NCBI GenBank assembly: GCA_017311185.1
Contig: JAESUZ010000771.1
Location: forward strand, 1,682,001 to 1,746,000
Length of the DNA stretch: 64,000 bases
From: Proteles cristata cristata
Taxonomy: Eukaryota > Chordata > Mammalia > Carnivora > Hyaenidae
Direction of reading: 5' to 3'
The translations under genes were made by a program, and so were the position numbers. Shown piece after piece: positions 10,235 through 21,862 of this stretch (within the stretch, counting starts at the first letter, position 1; each line of letters opens with the position of its first letter). A model generated the notes under the pieces. It saw only the letters and a program-made list of their open reading frames with translations. It was not told the DNA's origin and ran no database searches.

Positions 10235-10400
10235 CTTTTTCAGTGCCAGGAACTATGATGGATATATTATAATTATTGCCACTTCTAAGCTTCACAACAA
10301 TTCAGCAAAGTATTTTACAGAGGACAGGTTCAGATAAGTTATTTTCCCAGTATAATCCAGCCAGTAAGAGGGGGGTGCAAGGTAGCATCAAGCCCAGTCT
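10235..10400 (-). mobile_element. MIR SINE fragment (reverse)
   Basis: Reverse MIR order: gtgccaggaactatgatgg, cacttctaagcttcacaacaa, tattttacagaggacagg, agccagtaagagggg. Confidence 0.65.
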
Positions 10401-10827
10401 GTCTGACTACATGGTCTATGTTTCTTCCTGTTGAACCATATAGTGTAGAAATCACACCGCAAGCCCTCACCTGTTGTAAGTGGAACATTGGAAACTGTCA
10501 ATCTCCCTTGCAGAAGCTGCAAGGACAGCTGTATCCTCAGGAGCAAGCTGGGTGTCAGTTAAGGACGGGATGAGGTGAGAGGCTGTGGGGGCAGGGAAGT
10601 GTGTCTACAATTATAGCACAGGTTTGGAGGAAAGAGGTCAGCATTAGAGGATAAACCAAAGAAGACATACAGAAATACGCAGATGAAAGCCCCGTAGCAA
10701 GGCAAAATCGAAAGAGCTCGCATTCCCGTATGTGGTTGAGGATGAAAATTAAAGGTACGGAACTACTTTCTGTGATAGACCATTCTCAACAGAGGAACAG
10801 GGGTATTCCAATGAAATAATTAATCAG
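10401..10827. other. Unassigned intergenic sequence
   Basis: I see no gene or named repeat in this stretch. Confidence 0.3.
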
Positions 10828-11042
10828 AGGGGTGCCTGGGTGGCTCAGTCAGGTAAGCTGCCAACTTCGGCTCAGGTCGGTCATGATTTTGTAGTTCACA
10901 AATTCAAGCCCCGCCTTGAATTTGTCAGCTGTGCTGACAGCTCAGAGACTGGAGCTGCTTCGGATTCTGCGTTTCCATCTCTCTCTGCTCACACTGTCTC
11001 TCTCTTTGAAAAAAAAATTTTTTAACAAATTTTTAATAAAAA
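10828..11042 (+). mobile_element. CAN SINE, basal subtype
   Basis: Has the basal CTGACAGCTCAGAG wording without an insertion, plus a local repeat of the B-box side (ttcaagccccgccttgaattt). Flank atcagag on both sides is consistent with a TSD. Confidence 0.88.
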
Positions 11043-11059
11043 AATGAATCAGAGCACTT

Positions 11060-11575
11060 CATGTTTTTTTCCAAAGTCCTCCAAGGACTTTCAGTCTAAC
11101 GCAGAATAAAATCCAAAGTCCTAACCATGGTCTACAAGAGCCTGCATGATCTGGCTCCTACCCACACACCTCCGATCTGAACTCCTGCCCATTCCTCTTG
11201 CTCACCCACAGGAGCCACACTGGCCTCCTCATTGTTCCTCAGTTTTCAAGCCCACTCTTACCTCAGAACCCTTGCATCTGTTGTTCCCATGGACTGCAAC
11301 ACACTTCCACAGAGTCTGATTACTTTATCAGAGGGCTCTTTTCTTATAACCCAGTATACACAACAATGCTTTATTTTATTTCATAGAACTTATCACCGCC
11401 CAACCTGTATGTGTTCGTTTATTGTCTCCCCCAACTAGGAAGGACAAGCTCCATCATGTAAGAGATTTTATCTATTTTGGACACCACTCTGTGCCTAGTG
11501 CCTAAAACAGTATCTGGCATATAAGGTAGTGTTTGGTAAACATCATTGAACGAAATCAATGGAGATTGCATTGAA
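11060..11575 (+). mobile_element. L2 LINE 3' end
   Basis: The clearest L2 in the window: catggtctacaagagcctgc, atgatctggctcctaccc, ccacactggcctcctc, ctcagaacccttgca, then the 3' wording gtgcctagtgcctaaaacag and tatctggcatataaggtag. Confidence 0.85.
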
Positions 11576-12420
11576 TTGGCTGGTCAAAAGAATCTAAATA
11601 GAATTTCAGAAAAACAATGGTTTTACTGGAGCTGATAAAGATGTCTGCCTACTGGAGAGCCTTCAATTTCCTTTCCTAGCTGGCTTCTGGAAGCTGACTA
11701 TAACCTATAGTTGACTCCTGGTGGCAAACTCTTCCTTAGGATGAGTCATTTCCACTGATGACTAAGTTTATCCATTAACAGCTTCATTTTCATGATGTCT
11801 TTATAATCAGAAAAAGAAATTACAAAAGTTAATATGTGGCATATGGAGACAGAAACTTTGTTTTATATATGCATCTGTTTGTCTGTGTGTGTATACAAAT
11901 AAAATAAATGTATATGTGATAAACCAGGGAGGACGACATGGAATATGCAATTCATTTCTCTTCCTGTGAGTACAAAATTACCATCTCAACTCACTGATCC
12001 CCTTGAGGGTTGCTTCACCGTGACTGTTCTATCTAGCTTTTCACAAACTGTATATAGTATCTCAATCTGTCACCGATACTTCAAGTACCACTGGATACTT
12101 TAGGTCATAAGGGCTAGATGCCAGAGCAGTTTCAACAAGCTGAGGGTTTCTTTTTTTTTTTTCCTTAGTCTGGACTTTACTCAAGTCATATAACCCTTCC
12201 AGGTTACTTTGGCAATGGGTTGGGGCACAGGTAACTCAGTAAATGTGGCATATGTTGCCTCAAGGATCCAAAATGATTTGCTATTTATTGTGCCTTTTTC
12301 TTAAAGGTATCGATGCAAGGTGTTTTGGCTTTTGTGTTCTTTTGGGGAGGGGGTAGGTTTGGGTTGGGTTGGTTTTTTTGTTTTGGTTTGGTTAGGGTTC
12401 TTCTGGCTACTTGTTTTTTA
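11576..12420. other. Unassigned intergenic sequence
   Basis: No gene. Includes T-rich and GT-rich low-complexity runs near 12150 and 12330-12420. Confidence 0.3.
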
Positions 12421-15300
12421 TTTTGAAGGTAATATCTCAACACTCCCCAGGCCACTAGATTCCCAGACACTTCCTTGAGGTGACACTTTGGAATCCTTAT
12501 GGGATTTCCCAGCCACTCTCTAGTATGTATATATCTTATCAGAGGACTGAGGATAACTGCAACTTCCTGCTCTCAGTCCTAAATTGAATGTCATCAATTT
12601 ATCAGGTCAAAGCAACATCCAGTAGGATGGTGAGTACTCATAAAGACCAAATTATGATCTGATGCCAAATTGGGGTAGTCCTGAGCCAAGAGAATATACA
12701 ACTGACCTTCCAGGTTAAAGCAATTGTGTCTCCTAGTCTCTATTCATTGGGAGAAAGAAAAAAGATCTATAGCAGCCTACCGGGTACCAGAGGCTGGGTT
12801 GATTTCTCCTCCAATAAAGAGATCACATTTGAATCAGCAGCTACAATTGAAGTTACCAATTGCTTAAGCTTATAGTTATCCAATAACATTATCCAAGACA
12901 CACTTCACACAGGTGAGTGAAATGGAGATGTGATAAGAATCACCACTTATAAATATTTCAAGTCTTTGATGGTGCTTAATTACAAAAATGCTCCCAAATC
13001 TTTTGTAATATTGTCTTTAGTTTATAATTTGGGTAGGGAAGGCAATCTCCAGGAACTTCCATTTGGTCTTTTCTACCATAATAGATCTTTCCCCAGGCTA
13101 AGTTACCATGGTAAATAGGTACATGTCTCTTTGGGGAAGTCTAGGAATGAGCGTTATCACAGGGTCCTTCCTCAAGAGCTCCTGATCTCTTCTCCCTTCC
13201 AGAGGCCCTGGGACATTGAACAGACTCAGAAATGGAGAAGGGGAAAGAGGCCATGACTCTTCATTGTGATGGCTTAAGTCAGGATTCTTTTTAAAGTACA
13301 CCTAAGGTTTTTTGGTTTTGTTTTTTCCAGTTACACAGTTTAAGAAGAATTTTAGAGGGGTGCCTGGGTGGCTCAGTCGGTTAAGCGTCCTACTTTAGCT
13401 CAGGTCATGATCTCACAGTTTGTGAGTTTGAGCCCTGCATCAAGCTTTATGCTGACAGCTCAGAGCCTGGAGCCTGCTTCAGATTCTATGTTTCCTTCTC
13501 TCTCTGCCCCTCCCCCACTTGTGCTCTGTCTCTATGTGTCTTTCAAAAATAAATAAATGTAAAAAAAAAAAAGAAGAAGATGAACCTTAGTGGGCTGTTT
13601 TGGCCCTGAGTATCCCATGTTAGCCACCATCAAAATCTCCTATAGGTCAAAATATTCTAATTATCACTCTAGCCCTGCTGCCTTTTATGGTAGCCATGCT
13701 TACTTTTCTCTGTTGGGGAAGTGCCACTCCATGGCCTCCACCACTCTGGGATATGATTATCTCCATTGAAATCAACGAGCACATTTCAATAGCAGAATGT
13801 TCCCCCCATCCTCAGTCTACAGAAGACAGCTTCTGTAGCTTTTGTGAAAATATAAGGCTCTTCTCACCAGTATATTTTGCTATGCCATTATGAAGAGAAT
13901 GTTCTCTGAGCCTTCTCGGCTCAGGAAAGGGGTGAGTGAATGATAAATCCACATTTAATAAACCTACTTAAAGCTCCCAAACTACTAAAGTCTTTGGATT
14001 TTTCTATATCATGTCAAAGAGTTTCTGGTATCTTAACTTCAGATAGCATATGCCACGTCAGGTTTCAATCAGCTGTTCAAGCAGTTAGAGCCTCTAAAAC
14101 TAAGCAAATTTAGGCCAAAGTAAAATTGTGTCCCTAATCTCTTGAATTCCATGTCCACATATATTATCCATGTCTTATTTAAATAAATTAGCAAAATGTT
14201 ACAGTTCATTTACTCAGTACCATCTGACTTTAATTTGTCCCTTGGGACATGGGACAACATGACTCTTCTCATATGTCTGGATGTAATGAGATGGGGTAGG
14301 AGGGGTATGAGAATTGGCTTCCGCTCACAAGGAAACTATCTCGGGCAAGGTCATTAGAAAGGCTTCTAGTAGAGCAAGAATAAGCCCATCAGACAAAAGC
14401 AAGAAGAGGGTATTATTTTGCTATCAAGATAGGCTCAATGAGGTTCAATATACTTGGTATCTACCAGAACCCAAATTTCCCCATTTGGATTTTCATGTTA
14501 CGACTGTTTCCCAATCTATGCTCTAACTTGTACTTAAAAGATTAGACAAGACTATGGGTTCAACCTACGTAATCCAGCAACCCAGTTGACTTTAGCCATG
14601 TGGGATTACAGGGCAGTCATAGGAACTCCCAGTTTCTGTAACCATGCCTTGAGGCAAGAATTTAAAACCCTAAGCCTTTCATTTTCTTTCCTTAAGCACA
14701 GTTAGAAATAGCCAGACTAAGCCACAGCCTTTGTATTCCACACGCCCCTCACATGGTCTATCACAGTAGCCACTTGGATCATCACTAAGGTATTATCTTC
14801 AATATGGACGTCACTCCAGGTACCTCAGATAATATTTAATCATTGCTCACCACTGTGTACCATGCACCATGCCAGCAAACCATCTTCTGATATTAAACAG
14901 ATTGTCACAGCTTTCAACTATGATCAGGTCAGGTGATCAATCCCACCTTTTCACTTCATTAAGGTAGTATTGTCTGTGATCACAGCTGGTATTGGTCAGA
15001 GTTACTTGTTTTAGCCAACAGAATATACTCTAGCATGTTTTAATGGAGAGTGATCTGTTGTAGAATATTATCTATCAGAATAGACAAGGAATTTGGGGCA
15101 ATAATGCAGCCGGGAGAAACACCCAACCTCACCAAGGAAAGTCCCAATGGAAATTCTACATCTATCACTACAGCTTTTATAGACACATATGAGGCTAGGA
15201 ACAAGATAGCAGGAAGAATCTCCAATACAGCTTCTCCCAAAGGAATCAAACGCTTCCACCACCTGATCTGTATGGCTACTTCCCATACAGCTCACTTCTA
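12420..15300 (-). mobile_element. Probable class III ERV (ERVL/MaLR-like) internal region, antisense
   Basis: Long, diverged and repeat-like. Landmarks include ccatttggtcttttctacc and taatagatctttccccagg (13060-13100), gggtccttcctcaagagctc (13160), and a 13700-13900 block (gtgccactccatggcctcc ... cagaagacagcttctgtagc). Read on the minus strand, about 13100-13050 gives a GKIYYGRKDQME-like stretch reminiscent of ERVL-type gag/protease junctions. Frames are short and broken. A SINE (13357-13572) interrupts it. I could not identify flanking LTRs, so class and limits are tentative. Confidence 0.4.
13357..13572 (+). mobile_element. CAN SINE, basal subtype
   Basis: Starts GGGGTGCCTGGGTGGCTCAGTCGGTTAAGC, has CTGACAGCTCAGAGCCTGGAGCC and ends AAAAATAAATAAATGTAAAA. 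Lies within the ERVL-like region. Confidence 0.93.
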
Positions 15301-15552
15301 GCATCTAATTCTGCACAAGTATGTTTACTTGAATGAACTAATCAAAGCCTGAGATTCTATGTTTTAAATTTTCCATCTTCTCTTTTATGGTAAAGCATGC
15401 TAGAAGAGGGATGCAATGGATATTGAATGACCCAATCTTCATTCCTGCAACAATCAGGAACACTTTTTGCCCAGTAAATATACTACTGGAAGGCTATCTC
15501 ACAGACACAAAAGCACTTATATGTAAAGACTTATATAAGAATGTTTATCACA

Positions 15553-15761
15553 GGGGCGCCTGGGTGGCTTAGTCAGTTAAGCATCCGACTTTCGCTTAGG
15601 TCATGATCTTGCGGTTCGTGGGTTTGAGCCCCGCGTCGGGCTCTGTGCTGACTGCCAACTCAGAGCCTGGAGCCTATTTCAGAGTCTGTGTCTCCCTCTC
15701 TCTCTGACCCTCCCCTGCTTACACTGTCTCTCTCTCTGTCTCCTAGAAATAAAAAAAAAAA
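15553..15761 (+). mobile_element. CAN SINE, derived subtype
   Basis: Carries all marks of the derived subtype: GGCTTAG, GACTTTCGCTTAGG, GACTGCCAACTCAG and CTCCTAGAAATAAA. TSD of 16 bp with one mismatch: agaatgtttatcacag at 15538-15553 and again at 15762-15777. Confidence 0.95.
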
Positions 15762-15779
15762 AGAATGTTTATTACAGAC

Positions 15780-16785
15780 ACATTTATAAGCAACAAAAAT
15801 CCATGAACAAAGTAAAGGCCCTACACTAAGAGCATGGTTGAATTCATTACTGTCCATATATTTCTCTAAGTATTATTATTATAATATATTATTATTATAA
15901 AGAAGAAAATAGAGTTCTATAAGGTGATTAGGAGGGATTTCCTCAGGATGATGTTGACTGAGAAAAGCAAGATAAAGACAAATGTATATTATGCGATCTT
16001 GTGTATGTTTATAAAATTAAAAGAAAAAAGTATATATAATGCATATGTGTATATTATTATGTGAATACAATAAAAACTATAGAAGAAATATACACTAGGT
16101 TTAGAACATGAGTTCCATCTGAGAAGATATGGAATAATCTATGTGTAAAGAAGAGGGAAATGTAGAAGACTACATTTGAAAATTACAGGATGGATTCTGG
16201 GAAGGTGGCAACAGCAGAACCAATGTAATTATTCAGTCTCTACAAATCTCCAGATAAATCCGAGGAACAACTAGGTAGCAAAATCAAAGCACATGGGAAA
16301 TATTCATAACTAAGGTTGCCAGATCTAGCAAATAAATGCAGAATGCCCAGCTAAATTTGAATTTCAGATAAACACTGAATAATTTTTCGTATAAGTATTT
16401 TATGCAAATATGGCATAAAAATAGAAAGATGAGACCTAAATGGGGGAGGGGAACCATGCCAGCAAAATCCCAGAAAGCAAGCCACCATATTTTTCAACAC
16501 TACACAAAAACAACAGAAGAGGGAGCTCTATGAAATCAGAAAAGCTTTCCTGAACTCCATTTTTCTTTTTATGTCCAGGAAAAGTAATTTCACACAAAAA
16601 TAAGAAAGAGAATAGTGTCAAGGTCAAATCCCACACAGAATTACTCTAAGAAAAAAGAGCACAAGAAAGACAATAACACCCCCAAAGACCACGAAAGCAT
16701 GCCAAAAACGAGCAAGTTAATGCTGCTGAAGAAAAATAGAAAATAAAAAAGACAAAAAAATTTTAAATCAACAAGAAATAAAGAG
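15780..16785. other. Unassigned AT-rich intergenic sequence
   Basis: About 16310-16420 (gttgccagatctagcaaataa ... ttgaatttcagataaacac) is a recognisable ancient dispersed repeat whose family I do not assign. 15870-15900 is an ATT/TAT palindromic run. Confidence 0.35.
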
Positions 16786-16955
16786 GGGCGCCTGGGTGGC
16801 TCAGTCGGTTGAGTGTCTGACTTCGGCTCAGGTCATGATCTCTAGGTTGGTGGGTTCGAGCCCCGCATCCGGCTCTGTGCTGACTGCCAGCTCAGAGTCT
16901 GGAGCCTTTTTCAGATTCTGTGTCTTGCTCTCTCTTTGACCCTCCCCAGCTCACG

Positions 16956-16986
<31 letters not shown>

Positions 16987-17029
16987 AGAAATAAATTTTA
17001 AAAACATTAAAAATTTAAAAAAAAACAAC
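16786..17029 (+). mobile_element. CAN SINE, transitional subtype
   Basis: Has GGCTCAG and GACTTCGGCTCAGG (older states) with GACTGCCAGCTCAG (derived state), so it links two subtypes. TSD acaagaaataaagag at 16771-16785 and 17030-17044, perfect over 15 bp. Confidence 0.95.
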
Positions 17030-17056
17030 ACAAGAAATAAAGAGAAATAAAAAGAG

Positions 17057-17276
17057 GGGCGCCTGGGTGGCTTAGTCGGTTAAGCGTCCGACTTTCGCTT
17101 AGGTCATGATCTCGCGGTTTGTGGGTTCGAGCCCCACGTCGGGCTCTGTGCTGACTGCCAGCTCAGAGCCTGGAGCCTGTTTCAGTCTGTGACTCCCTCT
17201 CTCTCTGACCCTCCCCTGCTCACGCTGTCTCTCTCTCTCTCCTAGAAATAAATAAAACATTAAAAAAAATTAAAAA
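17057..17276 (+). mobile_element. CAN SINE, derived subtype
   Basis: Second of two tandem, separately inserted SINEs, with only about 27 bp between them. TSD aaataaaaagag at 17045-17056 and 17277-17288. Confidence 0.95.
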
Positions 17277-17439
17277 AAATAAAAAGAGCGAAAGAAAGGT
17301 AAAGGAGATCAATCACACAGGTAGTAGGATTCCTTAAAGGAGAAAAACAAAGCAAGGACGTAGAACAAATGCTACACCCTATAGATTAAAAATGAAACAA
17401 AACAAAGAGTAACAACAAAATTTTCAATAAAAAATATTT

Positions 17440-18830
17440 AAAACTGCTTATTGAAAGACCATACCACATAGCTGAGATTGCTGACCCAGAACAACATTCC
17501 AACATATCCTAGTAAAATTATTGGACTTTAAAGAAAAATTAAAATTCTCTGACATCTAGGAGAAAAAAGAATATGTGACTTTTAAGGAAAAGAAAATTAG
17601 ATTAGCATCAGGATTTTTTACAATGATGCTTTCAGGCCAGGAAAAAGAGAAAAGGAATACCATAAGACACTCAAGGAAAACTGAGTATGAAAGGATTTTA
17701 TACCCAGAAACATAACTTTCTTTTTTAAAAAATATAATTTATTGTCAAATTGGCTTCCGTACAACACCCAGTGCTCATCCCCACAAGTGCCCTTCTCATT
17801 GCTCATCACCCAATTTCCACCCCCCCATCAACCCTCAGTTTGTTCTCTGTATTTGTCCTTTATGGTTTGCCTCCTTCCCTCTCTGTTTATAACTATTTTT
17901 TCCCTTCCCTTCCCCTATGGTCTTCTGTTAAGTTTCTCAAGATCCACATATGAGTGAAAACACATGGTATCTGTCTTTCTCTGACTGACTTATTTCACTT
18001 AGCATAATACCCTCCAGTTCCATCCATGTTGCTGCAAATGGCAGCATTTCATTCTTTCTCACTGCCAAGTAGTATTCCATTGTGTATATAAACTACATCT
18101 TCTTTATCATTCATCAGTTGATGGACATTTAGGTTCTTTCCATAATTTGGCTATTGTTGAAAGTGCTGCTAAAACACTGGGGTATATGTGCCCCTATGAG
18201 TCAGCACTCCTGTATCCCTTGGGTAAATTCCTAGCAGTGCTATTGCTGGGTCATAGGTAGTTCTATTTTTAGTTTTTTGAGGAACCTCCACCCTGTTTCC
18301 CAGAGAAGCTGCACTAGTTTGCATTCCCACCAACAGTGCAAGAGGGTTCTCGTTTCTCCACATCCTCGCCAGCATCTATAGCCTCCTCATTTGTTCATTT
18401 CAGCCACTCTGACTGGCGTGAGGTGGTATCTCAGTGTGGCTTTGGTTTGCTTTTCCCTGATGATGAGTGACATTGAGCATCGTTTCATGTGTCTGTTGGC
18501 CATCTGGACGTCTTCTTTGGAAAAGTGTCTTTTCATGTCTTCTGCAGATAACTTTCAAATATAAAGGATACTGACAAACTATTAACAACATATAAAAACT
18601 GGGAATGTTATTCTCATGGGCCCTTCCTGAAAAATCTATCAGAGATATATCAGCGTCAGGCCACCAAAATAATGAGAGACATTGATATAAGGACAGATGT
18701 TGAGCATTCAATATATAATTACCTGTAAAACTACAAATAAATGAGAGCTAAGAGATAGAATATTAATACATAACAGAAGTGCACTCTGACAATGTAAGTG
18801 TGATACAACTATTTTCTTTATTTTTACTTT
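17440..18830 (+). mobile_element. HAL1-like (half-L1) element, interrupted
   Basis: The text gattagcatcaggattttt ... gatgctttcaggccagg ... attttatacccag, resuming after the L1 with aaatataaaggatactgac and gggcccttcctgaaaaatc, follows the HAL1 3' course. A younger L1 (17721-18547) splits it. Confidence 0.55.
17721..18547 (-). mobile_element. 5'-truncated feliform L1 (3' end)
   Basis: The T-rich tail is at the left, followed by the 3' UTR (ttattgtcaaattggcttcc) and the reversed ORF2 C-terminal code (ggtgaggtggtatctcag region near 18418). TSD ataactttc at 17712-17720 and 18548-18556. Confidence 0.9.
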
Positions 18831-19770
18831 TCAAAAATAGCTTTGTTGAGATATAATTCACAGATCATACAGTTCACCCATTTAAAGTGTACAATTCAGT
18901 GCCTTATAGTGTATTTACAGAGCTATGCATCTCTCACTACTCTCAATTTGGAACATTTTCATTACCCCCAAACAGAATAATCTAATACTAAATACTCTTT
19001 AGCTGTCATTTCCAACCTCCCCACCCCCAGTCCTACATATCCACTGATCTGCTTTCTGACTCTATAGATTTGCCTATTCTATATTTCACATAAATGGAAT
19101 TACACAGTATGTGATCCCACCAGCTATATATGAGGGTTCTGATGTGTCCACATCCTCTTTGATAACAGCCATCCTAATAGGTGTGAAGTGATAGTTCACT
19201 GTGATTTTCATGTATATTTCTCTGACGGCTAATGATGCTGAACATTTTTTAGGTGCTTATTCTTCATTTATAGATCTTCTTTGGAGAAATGTTGATTCAT
19301 ATCTTTCGTCTACTTTTAAATTGATTATTTAGAGGTAGCAGAGTGGCGCAGCGGAAGTGTACTGGGCCCATAAATTGGATTATTTGTCTATCATTCAGTT
19401 ATAATTGTTCTTCATATATTCTAGACACAAGTCCCTTATCAAATATATGATTTGCATATATTTTCTCTTATCCTGTGGGTTGTCTTTCTACCTTTTTGAT
19501 GGTATTCTTTGAAACACAAACATCTTCAATTTTTATGATGTCAAGTTTATACATTTTTTCTTTTGTTGCTTATGCTCTTGATTGCATATCTAAGAAATTA
19601 ATGCCCAATCTAAGGTCACAAAGATTTGCACCTATATTTTCTTCTCAGAGTTTTATTATTTTAGCTTTTATGCTTTGGTCTTTGATTCATGTTGAGTTGC
19701 TTTTTATCTATGGTGTAAAGTAAGGGTCCAACTTCGTTCTTTTGTATGTGGTATCCAGTTGTCCTGGTAG
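18831..19770 (-). mobile_element. Old L1M-type LINE, antisense
   Basis: Reads tagctttgttgagatataattcac, cccatttaaagtgtacaattcag and ggaacattttcattacccc, then reversed ORF2-like text (tgatgctgaacattttt, tttgcctattctatatttc, ccttatcaaatatatgatttgc). A tRNA fragment is inserted at 19331-19373. Confidence 0.65.
19331..19373 (+). pseudogene. Retroposed 5' half of initiator tRNA-Met (tailless)
   Basis: From 19337 the text runs AGCAGAGTGGCGCAGCGGAA and on through ACTGGGCCCATAA. This is nucleotides 1-37 of mammalian initiator tRNA-Met with two transitions (19358 C to T, 19361 G to A). It stops at the CAT anticodon; the T-arm half is absent. Six extra bases (agaggt) precede it. It sits inside an old L1 with a duplicated flank (aaattgattattt at about 19318-19330, aaattggattattt at 19372-19385), so it arrived by target-primed insertion without a poly-A tail. 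It cannot make a tRNA. Confidence 0.82.
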
Positions 19771-20759
19771 TACAACTCTTTTTTTTATATGGTAAGAGAG
19801 AAGAACAGAGAAAACATGGGCAAATTTTTACAAGTTCTCAGCAATCATATTGGTGGTGGTATTAGAAGAGCTACTCTGGCTCGTGATGTGTAATATGGGA
19901 TAAAACAAATAAGAAGGCAATCATAATAGAAAAGAAGTTAAGTAAATGTTCTATAATCCTGGATTAGAGTTATAAACATTAATATGAATTCATGGATTAT
20001 TTAGCTCTAGCTACTGAAAAAAATCTAAAGACAATGACCAACTATGTAGCACTGAGTATCCCTTAGCACTGAGAGTGTAATCTTGAAATATCCTTTCTCA
20101 CTAAAAAAACCAAACCAAACAAACAGACAAAACAAAAACAAAAAAACAAACCAAAACAAAAAACACTACTTTTGAAGAAATGGCTGATCCCAAATCTGGG
20201 GCAAAAAACGTACAAGATGGACCCAGAGCATCTCATAAAGCAGATTGCAAGGAAGCTACTGAAGGCTCTAGGATTATGTCAAAAGGACTGCGGAGCCACC
20301 TTGTGGAGGCTCACCACTGGCCATGGGACTACTTGAGCTTCAGTAATGATAGTTATTACAAGAACTTGAAACTCATCAAATATGTCTAAATCCATGAGTT
20401 CATAATGATACTTTAAAAAAAAGGAATTGGTCATCTTCAGAGGATGATAGGGAACCAATTTATTATCTTGAAATTAATAAATAAAAGAAATAAATATAAC
20501 ACTTATCCTGCTTTTTATATGAACTTTGCTACTGTATAACAAAAGAGTGGATGAGGGAAAATGTATTTTTATAAAAACATTCCCACTAAAAACTGAAATA
20601 GAAGTGAAAGGCTATCATGGTAGAATATCAACTTTGGTAACCCCTCCCAGTGAATAATATAGTTGTCATGCAGCTGTTAACATCACAAAAAATGACAACC
20701 AGGCAATGTACACTTTCTATAATCTTGCCATGTAATACTTAGAGTTTTGCCAAGGAGAT
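19771..20759. other. Unassigned intergenic sequence with A-rich block
   Basis: 20105-20165 is an A/C-rich simple repeat (accaaaccaaacaaacag...). The rest looks like decayed repeat, possibly L1 3' UTR. A 69-codon ORF at 20180 shows no family resemblance. Confidence 0.35.
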
Positions 20760-20774
20760 TGTACCTGTTATTTG

Positions 20775-20997
20775 CTTTGCTTTGTTTTTTAAGTTTATTC
20801 ATTTATTTATTGAGAGACAGAGAGAGAGCGCAAGCAAGGGAGGGGCAAGGAGAGGGAGAGAGAGACAGAATTCCAGGCATGGTCCACTCTGTGAGTGCAG
20901 AGCCTGACATGGGGCTCAAACTCACAAACTGTGAGATCATGGCCTGAGCCAAAACCAAGAATCAGACACTTAACCTACTGAGCTTCCCAGGCACCGC
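20775..20997 (-). mobile_element. CAN SINE, older copy
   Basis: Reverse copy with head CTTCCCAGGCACC at 20997. TSD tgtacctgttatttg at 20760-20774 and tgtacctgctatttg at 20998-21012. Confidence 0.92.
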
Positions 20998-21012
20998 TGT
21001 ACCTGCTATTTG

Positions 21013-21505
21013 ATCCATCACCTGGATTAGCTGTCAATTTGTAAGAACTACAGAAAACAAAGGAACACACTGAACTGCACCAATACTTAAGTAACAAAAT
21101 CCAAACTGTGGGGCAAAAGGCCTGCAAGCAAAAGAAAGGATGGAGAAGAGCTCACAGATTAAGATACTTACATGATATATGTTGAAATGGGCAAGAGTAA
21201 ATTATAGTGTCTAGGAAAGCACATTTTGGTAATAAAACTACAAAAAAGAAAAATGCAAGGAAGTGGTCACTATCAGAGTCAGGGCTAACAAGTGGTTATT
21301 TATGTTGGTCACTTAGGAGAGGTGGGTTGTGTGATTGAGATGGGGTACATGGAAAGGGCTTCTGGAATGACTGGAAAAGTTCTATTTTTGTTAATCTGGA
21401 TGGTGTTCATCTTTAAATAATTCATGAAGTTATGCATTTTATTTGTGTGATGTTTTGCAATAATGTTTTATTTTACAATAAAAATATATATTTTAAAATT
21501 TTCCT
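21013..21505. other. Decayed L1 3' UTR-like sequence
   Basis: Wording such as ggaatgactggaaaagttct, atttttgttaatctggatgg and attttgcaataatgtttta resembles old L1 3' ends on +. Not assigned further. Confidence 0.4.
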
Positions 21506-21862
21506 ATAGCCCAGTCACACCTCAGACCAATTAAATCAAGTTCTCTGGAGGTGAGACCCAGGCATCAGTATTCTTTAAAGCTCCTTGGTGATTCTAGGGG
21601 CACCTGGGTGGCTCAGTCGGTTAAGTGTCTGTCTTTGGCTCCCATCATGATTTCATCGTTTGTGGGCTCGAGCCCCGTGTCGGGCTCTGTGCTGACACCT
21701 CAGAGCCTGGAGCCTGCTTCCGATTCTGTGTCTTCCTCTCTCTCTGCCCCTCTCCTACTCATGCTCTCTCTCTGTCTTTCAAAAATAAAAGAAACATTTA
21801 AAAAATAATAAAAAATAAAGCTCCTCAGTGATTCTAAAGTGCACCCAAGTTTGAGAACCAGT
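21506..21862. mobile_element. MER5A-like fossil split by a SINE
   Basis: The left part (tggaggtgagacccaggcatcag) and right part (gtgcacccaagtttgagaacc) join into one MER5A-like element when the SINE and one TSD copy are removed. Confidence 0.65.
21597..21816 (+). mobile_element. CAN SINE, basal subtype
   Basis: Full length, with GACACCTCAGAGCC and AAAAATAAAAGAAAC tail. TSD of 20 bp with two mismatches: 21577-21596 and 21817-21836 (aaagctcct..gtgattcta). Confidence 0.95.

Noticed and set aside
19331..19373. Functional tRNA-Met gene
   Set aside because: The T-arm and acceptor 3' half are absent, so only a 5' half is present.
20180..20389. 69-codon plus-strand frame following an A/C-rich block
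   Set aside because: There is no recognisable protein and the surroundings are decayed repeat-like sequence.
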